From Oidiodendron maius Zn (Eukaryota; Ascomycota; Leotiomycetes; Myxotrichaceae): a stretch of 64,000 nucleotides of DNA. The translations under genes and the position numbers were made by a program. How positions within the stretch are numbered: the stretch's first letter is position 1; the number at the start of each line of letters is the position of its first letter. Shown here one piece after another: positions 22,557 to 34,571 of this stretch. Below the pieces are notes generated by a model, which saw only the letters and a list, made by a program, of their open reading frames with translations, made no database searches and had not been told where the DNA came from. The DNA is taken from contig KN832870.1 in the NCBI GenBank assembly GCA_000827325.1, positions 4,650,001 through 4,714,000 of the forward strand, in the 5' to 3' direction.

Positions 22557-24074
22557 ATGAAGGTGCTGCAAGCTATCCCTAGAGCCTGGAACTCAAATCT
22601 GCTCACAAGGAGCCAGTACTCTCAACTGCGATTCAATGTTTCAGCAAGACGGGCCTTGACAGCGCAAACGTCGAAAGATCGCGCGCCGAGTTCATCAAAC
22701 ACATCCAGCGATGGTCATACCACTGACTCGAATGTGTCGAATTCTTCCAAGGCCTCATCTAATTTGTCTAGCTCTGGTGGCTCTACGGCTTCCTCTCCGA
22801 ATCCCACGAGCGCCCCGCCATCAGACTGGGAAGAGGACCCAGACTACAACATCTCTCAATTCTCCCAGCTTCCGTACACGAACTTCGGAGTCAATCAGCA
22901 TATAGTGATTAACGATGAGTTCAAAGAGACACTACGGCAGATTCTCTGGCAGTTTCGGGCACCCATTACATATGCTTTTGCATATGGTTCGGGAGTCTTC
23001 CCGCAATCGAAGGATACCAAGCAGGCGTCATCGGATGCCGCCCTGATACACTCGAATCCTCCCACAGCGGTGGCGAAGGCCCAGGGTGGGAATCAGAAGA
23101 TGATCGATTTCATATTTGGCGTCTCTCACACACAACATTGGCATTCACTGAATCTGACCCAGCACCGTAATCATTATTCGGCGCTCGGATCGCTCGGATC
23201 GGGCGCGGTCTCTGCTGTCCAAGATAAATGGGGAGCTGGTGTATACTTCAACCCATTCGTAACGGTGAATGGAACCCTCATCAAGTATGGGGTAGTCAAT
23301 CTCGATACACTCTGCGAGGATCTCTCGTCATGGAATACTCTATACGTGGCAGGTCGATTACAAAAGCCCGTTAAAATATTGCGGGACAATGCTCGGGTCC
23401 GTCTAGCAAACCAAGTTAATCTCTTATCTGCATTGCGAACAGCACTCCTCCTCCTTCCTCCTTCTTTTACCGAGCTCGAGCTTTACGGCACCATTGCAAA
23501 CATTAGCTATATGGGCGATCCCCGCATGTCACTTCCCACTGAAAATCCATCGAAGGTCGCCAATATAGTGGGAAATAACCTACCTAACTTTCGCCGTCTC
23601 TATGGCCCTCTTATCGAAAACCTTCCTAACATTACTTTCAATGACTCAAAATGCTCTAACCCGGACTGGGCTTCTGATCCCTCCGCAAATGTCCAACTCG
23701 TTCAAGATATGGACCCCGTTAAACGTGGAAACATGGTTAGGCGGCTCCCCAAAGCATTTAGGTCAAAGCTGTACTTCCGATACCAAGAAAAGTATCAGAT
23801 TCCTCGGCTAGAATTCAACAAGATGATGGAAGGGTCGAAAGACGAAGATGCCACGCGGATTAATCGACGTGAGGGCGGAGGCTTTGAGAGGAGGATCGCC
23901 GGTGAACCAGCAGAGGATTTACGCTCTGAGATAAGAAGCGTCATAAAGAAGACGATAGGATGGACCAGCACGAGCCAGAGCTTAAAAGGCGTTGTCACAG
24001 GCGGCTTTTCGAGAACATGGAGATACATGAGCGAGAAGATGGCGAAGTATAGAGAAGGTAAACGAAGTGGCTAG
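22557..24074 (+). CDS. TAM41: Mitochondrial CDP-diacylglycerol synthase Tam41/Mmp37
   Basis: Inner-membrane matrix-side enzyme that makes CDP-diacylglycerol from phosphatidate for cardiolipin synthesis. Intronless, 505 aa. The start gives a basic amphipathic presequence (MKVLQAIPRAWNSNLLTRSQ), then a Ser-rich linker of about 60 residues. The nucleotidyltransferase motif AFAYGSGVF is followed by the metal-binding KMIDFIFGV segment, QHWHSLNLTQHRNHYS and WGAGVYFNP. The helical half includes ELYGTIANISYMGDPRM and NFRRLYGPLIEN. Length and order match fungal Tam41. Confidence 0.95.
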   Translation: MKVLQAIPRAWNSNLLTRSQYSQLRFNVSARRALTAQTSKDRAPSSSNTSSDGHTTDSNVSNSSKASSNLSSSGGSTASSPNPTSAPPSDWEEDPDYNISQFSQLPYTNFGVNQHIVINDEFKETLRQILWQFRAPITYAFAYGSGVFPQSKDTKQASSDAALIHSNPPTAVAKAQGGNQKMIDFIFGVSHTQHWHSLNLTQHRNHYSALGSLGSGAVSAVQDKWGAGVYFNPFVTVNGTLIKYGVVNLDTLCEDLSSWNTLYVAGRLQKPVKILRDNARVRLANQVNLLSALRTALLLLPPSFTELELYGTIANISYMGDPRMSLPTENPSKVANIVGNNLPNFRRLYGPLIENLPNITFNDSKCSNPDWASDPSANVQLVQDMDPVKRGNMVRRLPKAFRSKLYFRYQEKYQIPRLEFNKMMEGSKDEDATRINRREGGGFERRIAGEPAEDLRSEIRSVIKKTIGWTSTSQSLKGVVTGGFSRTWRYMSEKMAKYREGKRSG

Positions 24075-24966
24075 CAGGCTCTCCGTTCCTTTCTCTGGAT
24101 ATCTGCTCGACGCGTCGACATCGAAGTCTCCGTTCTCCAACAAGTTTCTGCATGTCAAACACGGATCGGCAACTATTGTCTTCACTAGCCTCCAATCCAA
24201 GCTCCGTATGGCTAACCAAGCCGGCCGAGTTTAACTGCGGCCTCTACAGTTGGGCAATGGCACTATACTGTTGTATTGTATGGGATAGACGGCAGGACAG
24301 AAAATAGACTGAGGTGGCGTCAAATATGCGGAACAGACATTATTCTGACTTTTATTGGGCTATGTTTTGGGATGACCATATGCATACTCTCTGAGGGATT
24401 GTGGTATATCTTCCTCTGACCGTATGCACTTGTACATATGCTTGCAAGCTGGACTAGGTCTGGCTGTCACTTAGCGACACGCATATTTCTTTTGTTTGGA
24501 TAGGAGCATGGGCGATGGGGGATATCGGACACACAAACGCGGAGTTGTAGCTAGTTGGAAAACAAGGGGTTGCCTAGCTAGGGCTTGACATGCCAGACTC
24601 ACGGCAGTAGTTGAGATGCCACCCTATTTGACAATCGCTTAGAGTAAACCACTATGTAGGATTTGGCTGTCAGCGGCGTAGTTTCCTCATCTAGATATAC
24701 CTTCTTATTGCAACAATGATCTCAAGTTCATGGTCCTCCCTGCTCACCTTAACCTCAGCCTGATATTATAGTTCTGCGTACTAATCATCCCTTTGCACAA
24801 TCTTGCCCAATCAACGATTCGATTTGCCCGTCCCTCAGCCTCGCTCATATGCCATGGTAACACAGCTGAATATCTAAGACAAAGTTGATGTAGGAAGTGG
24901 AAATTGCAACGACTGAAATATCTAAACTTACTCATATGAATTGAGATCTTGGTCAGATAGCTAAAC
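24075..24966. other. Intergenic, 0.9 kb
   Basis: TAM41 3' flank and thioesterase upstream region. No coding, RNA or repeat feature is supported. Confidence 0.55.
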
Positions 24967-25996
24967 ATGAAAGTCGTCACTGAGGGTGATGTGGGCCCGG
25001 ACCTACCGCTGTCCCCTGGGTTCAAGCCGAGCTCGTTTTCCGAAGCGACTGTTGTCCGTCCTGCAACAGGCACCGAGAATACTTACACTGCAGATATTAA
25101 GAGGGACTGGTGTATTGGGCTTGGTACGTGATACCTTGCCACACATATATAGGCTTCAATGGGTGTTAATGGCAATTTAAGTACCCCATGGCGGCTATCT
25201 CATGTCGGTCGTATCGGAAGCTGTCCGCGAGTACTTCAAGGACAGGCACCCGGCATTGAATCAACTGGACCTGGTTACATTCCACGTCCAATTCCTCTCA
25301 CACACTGCCGTTGGCCCTGCATCTATCTCTATTCAGCCGTTGAAACTGGGCAGACAGTTCTCTACGCTTCGTGTGAACCTCATCCAGCATGATCACGCCA
25401 CAAACATGAAGACCGTCTGTCTCGAGACGCTCGTCACGCAGGGCAATCTTACCAAAGAAAGCCAGAGCGGAGGTATACGCCTCCCCACGAAACCGACGTT
25501 GGACAAATCAGCTATCCCCAAGAGGGCAGAGTGGGAGAAGTGGGAGTACGATGAGAGACTACCTCGGCACCGGCCAGCTACGTTTCAAGTCACGACATAC
25601 CTGCCGCCGGGCTCAGATTCCATCTGTGCGTCGCCGACGATGGGCCCAAGCGTGCGCGAGCAATGGGTGTGCTGGGCCTCTGGGGTGGGAGAGAGGTTCT
25701 CGATCTCGTCGCTGGCGTTCCTGGCGGATAACTTCAGGCCGTTGCCGGAGGCGTTTGGGCTTACGGGGTGCTGGAAACCGACGATGAGTTATGGGGTCGA
25801 GGTGAAGAGAGCGCCGCCGGAGGGGGGGTGGGAGTGGCTGTTCATGAGAGTTGATATCGGAGAGTCTATCGGAGGGAGGTTTGATATGGATGTGATCATT
25901 GCGGACGAGGAGGGGGAGGTGGTTGCGGTGAGCAGGCACACTGCGCTGATTATCAGCGCCGAGAAGAATACGAAGGGAAGGATAACGAAGATCTAG
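24967..25996 (+). CDS. Thioesterase-like superfamily protein (double hot-dog acyl-CoA thioesterase fold)
   Basis: Exons 24967-25123 and 25182-25996 give 323 aa. The N-terminal hot-dog half has TYTADIKRDWCIGLVPHGGY, the usual HGGYL helix start of fungal thioesterase-like proteins, followed by HVQFLSHTAVGPASISI. The second half includes CWKPTMSYGVEVK and VSRHTALIIS near the end. This family hydrolyses acyl-CoA thioesters in related bacteria, but the fungal members are mostly uncharacterised and I see no unambiguous catalytic residue. No peroxisomal PTS1 is present (C-terminus RITKI). The spacing to the TAM41 stop is about 890 bases. Confidence 0.8.
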
Positions 25997-27122
25997 GGAC
26001 GTTTCATTTCGTGTTGGGTCTGGTGTGATACGGTTTGCTTTTAGACGTGGCGGCGACCGAAATAGTACAGCATGGAGAGATCAATATTCACACGAAACTA
26101 TCCTGGTAGCAGCCGTGTGATTCTCGCTATGGTTTGACAAGTACCGTAGGACAGCTGTAGCACTGAACTGAAGGAGAAACACGCTGGGACTTGGCGAGAA
26201 GGACAGAGCAGAGCAGGCCGGGAACTATCGAACGGGAGGTGAAACCGAACGAGTTGTGTTTGTGGGGAACCGACAGTGAAGGCGCCTCCTGGCCACTGTT
26301 CCTGGATCCACCGTGTTGCTCGACTGTTTCAGGACGGGAGAGCAACCAATGCACGGGGCCCAGCATGAAGACCTGCATTTCGGCCTCGGATAATTATAGA
26401 CAGCGACGGCGATATGAAGCTGGTCGTGTGATATGTGTGCAACACATCTGATATCGACATACGTGTGCGCTTTGTTGGCCCTGTACACCCATCTATGAAG
26501 ATATATGAGGACTTTGTACCAGGAGAGCACTTCCGCAACCCGCACCAGGAGTCGCGGTGTTTTGGATATTCCGGACGCCGACGCTAGGACAGCCGGAACC
26601 TGGCCAACCTCCTGCCCTTTCCTTCTTCCAGTCGTTTGTAAACATCGGTTCAATCCTCATCTTACCGCTTCATTTCCACCATAGAGACCCTTCACCGGAC
26701 TCAAATCACTTGTTGGAAATTCCCTTCTCTGTTTTATACCCTGATTCTTGTCCAAATTTACTTGCGACTCTTTGTTGTCACGATATCAACCCCCCCGGTC
26801 TTCTTTCTGCCAGCCCGTCGTCATTGGGTGGCGATTTTTAACGCCCACCTGAACTCGATACGAACAACCGCCCGCCGGCCATGAATGCTCGCAGATAACC
26901 CCTTGCTGCTCTTTGTTCTTCTCCTTCTCACCTACATCTCCCTCTGAGCCCTATGCGACTCACTCTACGACTTCAAAATCGCAACTCTGCTTCACCCGGA
27001 AGACCCATCTTTGCTATACGAAGAAGGTGAGCGAATACTACGACGCTGTTGACCGGCAAAACGACCCTCTCCGCGACTCGCCTACCCTTCCCGAGCGGCT
27101 CCCCGCTCGTGGATTTGTCGTC
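25997..27122. other. Intergenic with a long pyrimidine-rich leader and two upstream ORFs
   Basis: Positions 26550-27000 are rich in C and T, typical of a long fungal 5' leader. Two short upstream ORFs precede the NIPA gene: ATG at 26881-26898 (5 codons plus stop) and ATG at 26953-27030 (25 codons plus stop). Confidence 0.6.
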
Positions 27123-29370
27123 ATGGACCAAACTGGCCAGGTTCTCGCAACGGCACATCTCATTTATGCCAGAGCGAACTCTACAAGCTCGACAAACCCG
27201 AGTTCTGAGTCACGGCCGCCCGTCTACAAGGCTATTGGGATATCGCTCGCCATTGCGTCGGGACTGTTCATCGGCGTTTCCTTTGTTCTGAAGAAAATCG
27301 GTCTGCTGAAGGCCAATGAGAAGTACGATGAGGCCGCCGGTGAGGGATACGGCTACCTCAAGAATGCGCTGTGGTGGACAGGCATGACGCTCATGATTAT
27401 TGGCGAGATATGCAACTTCGTTGCATACGCCTTCGTCGATGCCATTCTGGTCACGCCCTTAGGAGCCTTATCTGTCGTGATCACTACTATTCTCTCAGCC
27501 ATCTTCCTCAAGGAACGGCTGAGCTTGATCGGAAAGGTCGGGTGTTTCCTGTGTATCATAGGCTCGGTGGTCATCGTCATGAATGCACCTGCCGAGTCCT
27601 CTGCGGCGACCATACAGGAGATGCAACACTTTGTGATCGCCCCTGGCTTCCTCAGCTATGCCGGCGTGATCATCGTCGGCTGCATATTCGTGGCACTTTG
27701 GGCTGGCCCACGCTACGGAAAGAAGTCGATGCTCGTATATTTGTCCATCTGCAGTTTGATTGGAGGTCTGAGCGTCGTAGCTACCCAAGGACTTGGAGCA
27801 GCTGTCGTCGCACAGATCGGAGGCACGCCGCAGTTCAACCAGTGGTTCCTCTACGTACTTCTTGTCTTCGTCCTCACCACTCTTGTTACTGAGATTATAT
27901 ACCTGAATGTGAGTCTTATTTCCTGGCTAAGGCGGCCATTACTGATAAGGTCTACAGAAAGCGTTAAATTTGTTCAATGCAGCATTGGTTACACCGACAT
28001 ACTATGTCTTTTTCACGAGCTCCACGATTATTACGTCCGCAATTCTTTTTAGGGGGTTTAAAGGCACCCCGACCTCCATCGTCACTGTCGTAATGGGTTT
28101 CTTTGTTATCTGCTCTGGAGTCGTTCTACTACAGCTTTCGAAGTCGGCTAAGGACGTACCGGATACTGCAGTCTTCGCTGGTGACCTCGATCAAGTACGA
28201 ACGATTGCAGAGCAAGAGCAGCCAGAAACGGAGCCGAAGGCAGATGCCATTCGCGGTACTGCAGCGATCGTCCGAAGACTCTCATCTGCACGACAACAGA
28301 TGGAGCTCAGTGAGGTGAAACGACTGCACGAGGAGAAACTCCAAGAGCTTCGATCTCTTACTGGGAATGAAGATTTCGAGTGGGACGGTCTTCGACGTCG
28401 TAGGACCACTTATCGTCCGGGATCGATTCAACGATCTGGAAACACTACGCCTTTCACTCTACCTCGAACACCCCAGCCGCATCCCCCGCTCGGCATGTCG
28501 CATTTCCCCGAAGAGAGCGACGAGGAGCATGATGAAGAGCAAGCGGGCGGGAATCAATTTGGTGGATTTATTGGGAGCATAAGGAGTCGCGCCCGGTCCG
28601 TCATTGTTCCAGGTCGTCGTTCACCGGGTGTCGGCCCCTCCGAGGTTCAAAGTCCAATGCACCCAGTTGCACTCACGGAAATGACTTTCCCGTCTTATAA
28701 AGGTGGAGATGAAGATCCTAGAGGCGCGTATGGGAGAGATACGTATGGTCTCCCTGCTAGTCAGAAGACTGAGTATGAGGGTGCAGCTGGCGTTGGCGAG
28801 AGACATATCACGATTGTTGACGATGGCGGCCCCCATCGTATGAGAAGTGACGATAGCTTACGTCCTCCATCCGTTGCCCCTACTCCTCCACCACATTCTG
28901 CGAAGAGACAATTTTCTTTCCAAAACGTTTTCAAAAGGAATCAGAACAATCCCGAGGGCGACCAACACAGTCGATCGCCTATGAGAGAAGGCTTTAGCAT
29001 CAGAAAATCGAGTCTTAGTTCGAAGCCTGGCACCGAAGAAGAGAGGCTAGGTTTGGTAAAGGGGGATACTGTCACGGGGAGACAACCTACGATTCCTGAC
29101 TTTGGTGAGGAAGACGCAGAACAATATGACCCGGACGATGACAATTGGAGTGTGGAGGATAAGATGCCGTACACCCAGAGTCCCGAGCGTGGCCCCAGGA
29201 GGGACTTGACGCCACCGAGACGGGAAAAGGAGGAAGAAACCGAACCTATGAGCCCGGAAGAACATTACGAGCAACGACGACGAGAGTGGAATGCACGTTC
29301 TTCTTCACGAGGACCTCCACCGCCGGAGAAAGACGAGAAGGGCGGAGGTGGCGGCGGAGCGTTCATATAG
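27123..29370 (+). CDS. NIPA-type (DUF803) multi-pass membrane transporter, putative Mg2+ transporter
   Basis: Exons 27123-27908 and 27958-29370 give 732 aa. Nine or so hydrophobic helices fill residues about 35-340, starting at AIGISLAIASGLFIGVSFVL and KKIGLL, with the family segments EICNFVAYAF, LVTPLGALSVV and YLNKALNLFNAALVTPTYYV. Animal NIPA proteins carry Mg2+; fungal members are assigned by homology only. About 350 hydrophilic C-terminal residues, rich in E, D, R, S and P, form a cytosolic tail absent from the animal proteins. The frame is open further upstream (to about 26913), but the ATG at 27123 places the start sensibly before helix 1. Confidence 0.87.
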
Positions 29371-29706
29371 CAGACTTGATGATCATCATGATTGCTTTGG
29401 CGTTTTTGGATGGAGATTCAATACATGCAACGAATAGTTGGATAATGAATACTTGTACCATAGTGAGATCGAATACCACTGGCACGGACGCATGTATACA
29501 TAGACGAGGATTACCATCTTAGATATATGACCTCCTTTACTCGGTTCTCTCTCAATTGCTCATTGGGAATAGAGACTGGATTGGAGGAGGAAATACGTAT
29601 AAAGCAATATAACAGATTATACGGAAACTAGACTTACCAACCATTGAGCCTTTGTCCCTCTCTCTTGTGCTCACTTCAACGCCACGACACCCTCATATTC
29701 CATAGG
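29371..29706. other. Intergenic between convergent genes
   Basis: 3' flanks of the NIPA-type gene and the BTB gene. Nothing else is seen. Confidence 0.55.
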
Positions 29707-30686
29707 TCAGTCAGAGGGATGAATCAACCAGTGGACAAGATCCGGCGTCAATTCACCCTTCTCCGCAAGCAAAAGCAGAAACTCAGGACAAAGCATCAGG
29801 CTTTCCACCTCACATGCAGCATACAACACTACCAACGACCTCAACTCATCGATGCATTCGCCACGATCTGGAGTGTGCTCATTAGAGTATGCATAGCGCA
29901 GGAGCTCTACAATATCACGTCGCCGCGATGAGTATAGAGTGAACGAAGTTATTGTCTCATGGAGCTTGTGCAGAGCAACAGTTTTTAAGTCGTTAATGCC
30001 CCATTTCTCAGCAAAGACGTACAACTGTGCGTGGCTAAGCAGAACTAGAGTGAAATCCTCTGTGGCACTAGAGTTCTCACGAACTGCACAACGAATTGTC
30101 GAGCTTGTGCGGATAGTCTCGACATCATAGTCCTTGCCATCAAGCAATCGCCGCAGGAAACGGCTCCTCGATGACTTCTTTGACACTATAGGCTTCGTCT
30201 CATCCAAGAAATCCGCGGGCTCCTCGGGATAGAATTCGTTGTCGGATAGGGGCTCGGGCTCATCTTCGTCATATCCCATATGCGGACTTTGGTCGCGAGG
30301 AGACGTGGAAGCACTTTGAGACTCGGTAGGAGTGGGTGGGCTACCTCGGCCGATGGGAACTAGAACGCCAGGATCGCGAACAAAGTCAGGAGGAGTATAG
30401 TCTCCCGTATATGCGAATTGGCAAAATCGAATAAAAGTATTCTCATCCAGATCCTCAAAGATGGCTCTTCCATCTGATGCCTCTGCCATTTCCCCACTGA
30501 CAAGAGCCTTGAGAGCCTTCGATTGTTTTGAAATGACATCTGCGTGGACACTAAACTCTGTTCTGCCCTCCCCGACCACAAACACGAATTGTCTTGAGCG
30601 GAATACCCTGCTCTCGGTATCAGTTCGGGAAGTTTTAGAGTAAAGGGAAGAAAGTAAAGAGCCTACCCTTCTAATAATGCTGCCAT
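29707..30686 (-). CDS. BTB/POZ domain protein
   Basis: A 20-nt first coding exon (30686-30667, MAALLEG) joins the main exon (30607-29707) in phase to give 306 aa. The BTB fold starts QFVFVVGEGRTEFSVHADVIS, continues ALKALVSGEMAEA and LDENTFIRFCQFAYTGDY. An acidic, Ser/Pro-rich insert (about residues 110-170) precedes a C-terminal helical region (AEKWGINDLKTVALHKLH), the standard layout of fungal BTB proteins of this type. Such proteins are often Cullin-3 adaptors or simply dimerisation modules; no KELCH or zinc finger is present. The partner is unknown. Confidence 0.86.
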
Positions 30687-31687
30687 GGTAAATTAACAAT
30701 GTGCTATATCTATATTGAGCAGTGATGTTTGTTTGGGAAATAAAAGAATGACAAGGCTCTACTCAAATGCGTCTGAGATGTCGTTACGTCTATGTTTGTG
30801 TAACACGACGAAGGCATCACTCGGCTCCACCAATACACCTTACGTGGCCACCGAGTATCTAAGTATTGTTTAACCTAAGCCCCCTATACCATCAATCTAG
30901 ATTAAATAATATAAAGGAGTGTAAGACTCAATCTAAGATTTACAGTATACTAGACCCCAAGGATCATGGCGTTGAAAGGCCTGCTACTACTGAAAGCCTC
31001 GGATGTAAGTGCCTACCTGAAGTCGTTTGTAATGTGTGTATCAAATATAAGGCGGTTGACTTTAATAAAAAATCTTAATCCCTCAGAATTCTACTGTTAA
31101 AATATTCCAATATGACGACTGCGTATGATTTTTATATTGACAGTGTTGAGGCCTCAGGTATCTATATGAGTATATCCTCATTGCTAGATATCAAGGTACA
31201 TATAACACAGACACTACAAGGCAGATCAAACACGTTGTATTACGCTATGAGCCTACGCATTAAGGTATACATATCATAAGCTCTTACGTTCTATAAGTGT
31301 ATCGAAGCATAAGTTATAGACTAATAGTGTTGGGTAATTAAGTAATTACTTGTACTCTCATTAATTGAACTAAGTTTTCTACCTTAATATTCGACTACGA
31401 CCTGCGCACCTAATACTAGCTCGTATCACATTATCTACGTACTAGCTATTTCCCTTAAGGCTCTACTCACAATTTTATAGCAATCTATCTCTAAAGCCGC
31501 GATCGGTAGTTGGTGGCACAGATCGCCAGTCAGTCCCACGTCGACTGCCCCACGTCCAACGTAGGCCGAGGTTATCCGATTGCCGCAAACAGATTAGTAC
31601 CTGCTCTACAAACAAGAATCTCTGTCTGGGAATTTAAATATTCCTTTATATACTTTCTCGGTGTCCTGGGTTGTCAATCCCGCCACT
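30687..31687. other. Intergenic, TA-rich block (about 30.85-31.50 kb)
   Basis: Positions 30850-31500 are unusually rich in TA dinucleotides with stops in every frame, unlike the adjoining genes. It resembles C-to-T-degraded repeat DNA, but no transposase or polymerase motif is legible. The last 150 bases before 31688 are the carrier-gene leader. Confidence 0.5.
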
Positions 31688-32879
31688 ATGGGCGCCCAAA
31701 ATGGCAATTCCTCAACGCCTCCCATAGTGTCTTTGATATCTGGCGGTATCGCTGGTGGGGTAGGTCCCTGAAATTCCACTCGCGTGCCTGAGTTTAGTCA
31801 GGAACATCCGCTCATCTTGACCCCTTCAACATCTCTGATACCTCACATTCCAATAATTTCCACCAAACACATTGCAGTACCAGACTAATATTTCCTCCTC
31901 CCAGGTTGAAGCCGGCGTCACCTACCCCCTCGAATACGCCAAAACTCGGGTCCAACTCAGCCATGAGCGTCCGCCCCGCAACCCCTTCGCCACGCTGATC
32001 CGCGTGTACCGCAATGAAGGCTTCCGCGCGCTGTACAAAGGGTGTGGCGTGCTTGTAGTTGGGAGCGTGGGCAAGGATGCGGTGCGTTTTCTCGGTTTCG
32101 ACAGCGTGAAGAATGCCTTCAAGGACCCCGCCACCGGGACCCTCACCCCAATGAGGAACATGCTGGCGGGGATGTGTGCTGGTGTTCTGGCGTCGGTATT
32201 AGCGGTCACGCCGACGGAGAGAATGAAGACGGCGCTTATTGATGATGCGAGAGGGGAGAGAAGATTTCGTGGAACGGGACATGCGGTGAAGATGATCTTG
32301 AGAGAGGATGGGCTGGTGGGGTTATATCGAGGCTTCGCGGGGACGACGTTGAAGCAGGCTTCGGCGACAAGTTTCCGCATGGGCTCGTATAATATCATTA
32401 AAGACTTTCAGGAGAGGAGGGGCGTGAAGCAAAGCACGATACTCAATTTCTTGAATGGGAGTGTGGCAGGTGAGTTTTACCTTTTTCCTTTTCTTATCCC
32501 TGGACGTTAAGAAGTTTGAATATGTCGGGTTATATCAGTGCTAAATTGAGAATGCAGGTACGATCACCACTCTCGCAACTCAACCATTCGATACTATTAA
32601 GACGCGATCGCAATCTGCAAAAGTCACGACAACAATGCAAGCTATCTCTGGAATAATAAAGGATGGAGGCATTCGGGCATTCTGGAGAGGCACAGTTATG
32701 AGACTTGGAAGGACTGTTTTTAGTGGAGGTATGTGATTTCCGTATATTGCCATCTCCTTACGCGGACTACGTACAAAGGGGCTGACATATCTGCAGGCGT
32801 CTTATTCACCACAGCAGAAGCGGTTTCTAAAGTCGTCAGTCCGATATTCACTCCATCGCAGTATAGACAAACGGTTTGA
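31688..32879 (+). CDS. CTP1: Mitochondrial tricarboxylate (citrate) carrier, SLC25/Ctp1 type
   Basis: Four exons (31688-31759, 31905-32469, 32558-32728, 32797-32879) give 296 aa, the family length. Three mitochondrial-carrier signatures are present: PLEYAKTR, PTERMKTAL and PFDTIKTR, with six expected helices. Citrate-carrier hallmarks include GGVEAGVTYPLEYAKTRVQL, KGCGVLVVGSVGKDAVRFLGFD, LVGLYRGFAGTTLKQASATSFRMG and QPFDTIKTRSQS. It would exchange citrate across the inner membrane. The gene sits next to TA-rich DNA and a dead monooxygenase, so it could be a paralogue rather than the housekeeping copy. Confidence 0.87.
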
Positions 32880-33265
32880 ATAAAGATTAGACATTTGTGA
32901 GCGCAGGCGTTAAGGATGTGTGTATATATATGTCTGGAGAAAAACCTAGCCGAATTTCAAAGCATTTTACTGCAGCTGTTAAGAGGCGAGAACTAGTATC
33001 CACATAGAAGAATAAAATCATCTACATAGTAGAGTCTTAAAGAATTGAATTTAGAAATTGCACTGAGAATTACGATAGAATATTTATTATCTTGTTAGTA
33101 TTTTCCGGTATACTACTTCTTGTCTTAGGTTCAACTAAGAGATAAATAATATTACTTAGGCAGCTTACTTTATCATATAAATTAAATACTTTTACGTCGG
33201 CCCCTTGACCGAGTATAAATTTAAGGACATTAGTTAGCTCCTTTGTAAACGACTTACATCTTAAT
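32880..33265. other. Intergenic, AT-rich
   Basis: 3' flank of the carrier gene and of the monooxygenase pseudogene. AT-rich, no feature. Confidence 0.5.
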
Positions 33266-34571
33266 CTAAATTGCCATGTCATTGATATTATAGAGCAAGC
33301 TTCTCTCTTCTATGCCAAGCTTATGCAGGGAAGTCCAAATCACTAATCGCAAGAGAGCCCATATAAGAACCTCCTTAAGCCACTGCCGCCACGAAGTGGT
33401 TTTCTTTCGATCCCCAACCCTCTGCGAAGCGTATCCATAAAACTTCTCAACCCGTGGTCTTCGGATACCGTCAAATTTCTCAAATAGCGTCGAGAGCAAT
33501 ACTGAGGGTGAGGTGCAACCGCGAGAGTAGAGAAGCATCCTCGAGCGCCATCGAGACGCCCTGCCCAGAATGTGGCTGCGTGGCGTGGGCCGCGTCGCCG
33601 AGGCCATCTGCCGCCCAGAGGAAGCCGGAAGATAGGAAAGAACTTCACTGTTTCGGTTTTCTTGATCACGTCCCTCAGGAAGGCACCCCACTCCATCTGG
33701 ATATCACCCAAAAAGCCCAAGAGAGCGGCTTCGAACCCTCCTCCTCTCGCCGACCCTGCTCTTCCCAACCTTCACGGTTGTTCCCCGACGAAGGAACCGG
33801 GACCTCATACGAGAAGAACCAGAAGAGAGTATCGAAAGATGCTGAGCACGGCGTCACGGCGAAGAGACCATGACGCATGTAGGTCCCCGTCAAGCTTGTC
33901 ACGATGCTTGTGGAAGGGGGCAAAGAGGATGCGGGGAGGAATGAATAGATGACCGAAAGGCCCTATTCTGGCGAGGTCTGTGGATCTACCTATGACGCCC
34001 GCACGCTAGAGCGAATCCCATCACACCCCGAGAAGCAATTGTGCCGTATCTCTTGTGCCGTCGGAGAAGGCAAGCTCAACGACATCGTCCGCCTCTTCAA
34101 CGGCTACTATACGTTTATCAAAATGGACTGGGATTCCTAGCTAGCGGGCCTTATCAAGGAGGACAGTCTGAAGGTCCGTTCTCCTGACCCGCATGCTCGT
34201 GTAGCCCGTCTTCTTTGCACTCCAAGAGCCCAATTCTAACTCTCCCAGCTTCGTTCCACGGCTAGAATACGCCGTGGCTTTGGGCAGCTTTGGTGCTCGG
34301 CGGGATATCTCATCGTAGACGCCGAGTAAATCAAGCAGCCGTAGACCGTTAGAGGGCACTATTATGGCGCCGCCCAATGTTGAAGGTGCCGGACTCACCC
34401 CATAGACGGTAGGCCAGAGACGATTTCGAGACTTCAGCTGAAGCGCTGCTGCTAGTCCTGCCGGCCTAGCGCCAATGATGAGCACCTACTCAAGGTCAGT
34501 TTGCTAGGGCTACCTGGGGAAACGTGTAGTAAGATCTGAAACTCACTGCACCTTTTGTATATCGGGCATTT
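33266..34571 (-). pseudogene. FAD-dependent monooxygenase, inactivated
   Basis: The remains of a full-length aromatic-hydroxylase-type flavoprotein can be read in several frames. Start MPDIQKVQ (34571-34548), then an intron, then VLIIGARPAGLAAALQL (from 34485), where the first dinucleotide-fold triplet G-A-G has become G-A-R. Next LRVRRTDLQ-type MRVRRTDLQTVLL and an in-frame TAG at about 34140 (expected Gln), then HFDKRIVAVEEADDVVELAFSD. A one-base gain in a G run follows, shifting the frame before CDGIRSSVRAS, with further stops. LFWFFSYEVPVPSSG (about 33800), LLGFLGDIQMEWG (about 33700), the LGDAAHATQPHSGQGVSMAL flavin motif (about 33600) and FEKFDGIRRPRVEKFY lie in shifting frames. At least three nonsense changes and three frame changes rule out a functional product. 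Confidence 0.88.

Noticed and set aside
26913-27122. N-terminal extension of the NIPA-type protein
   Set aside because: The frame is open without an ATG before 27123; the added residues are leader-like and not membrane-protein-like.
33454-34140. Plus-strand open frames across the dead monooxygenase
   Set aside because: They are antisense shadows; the minus strand reads as a recognisable flavoprotein in broken frames.
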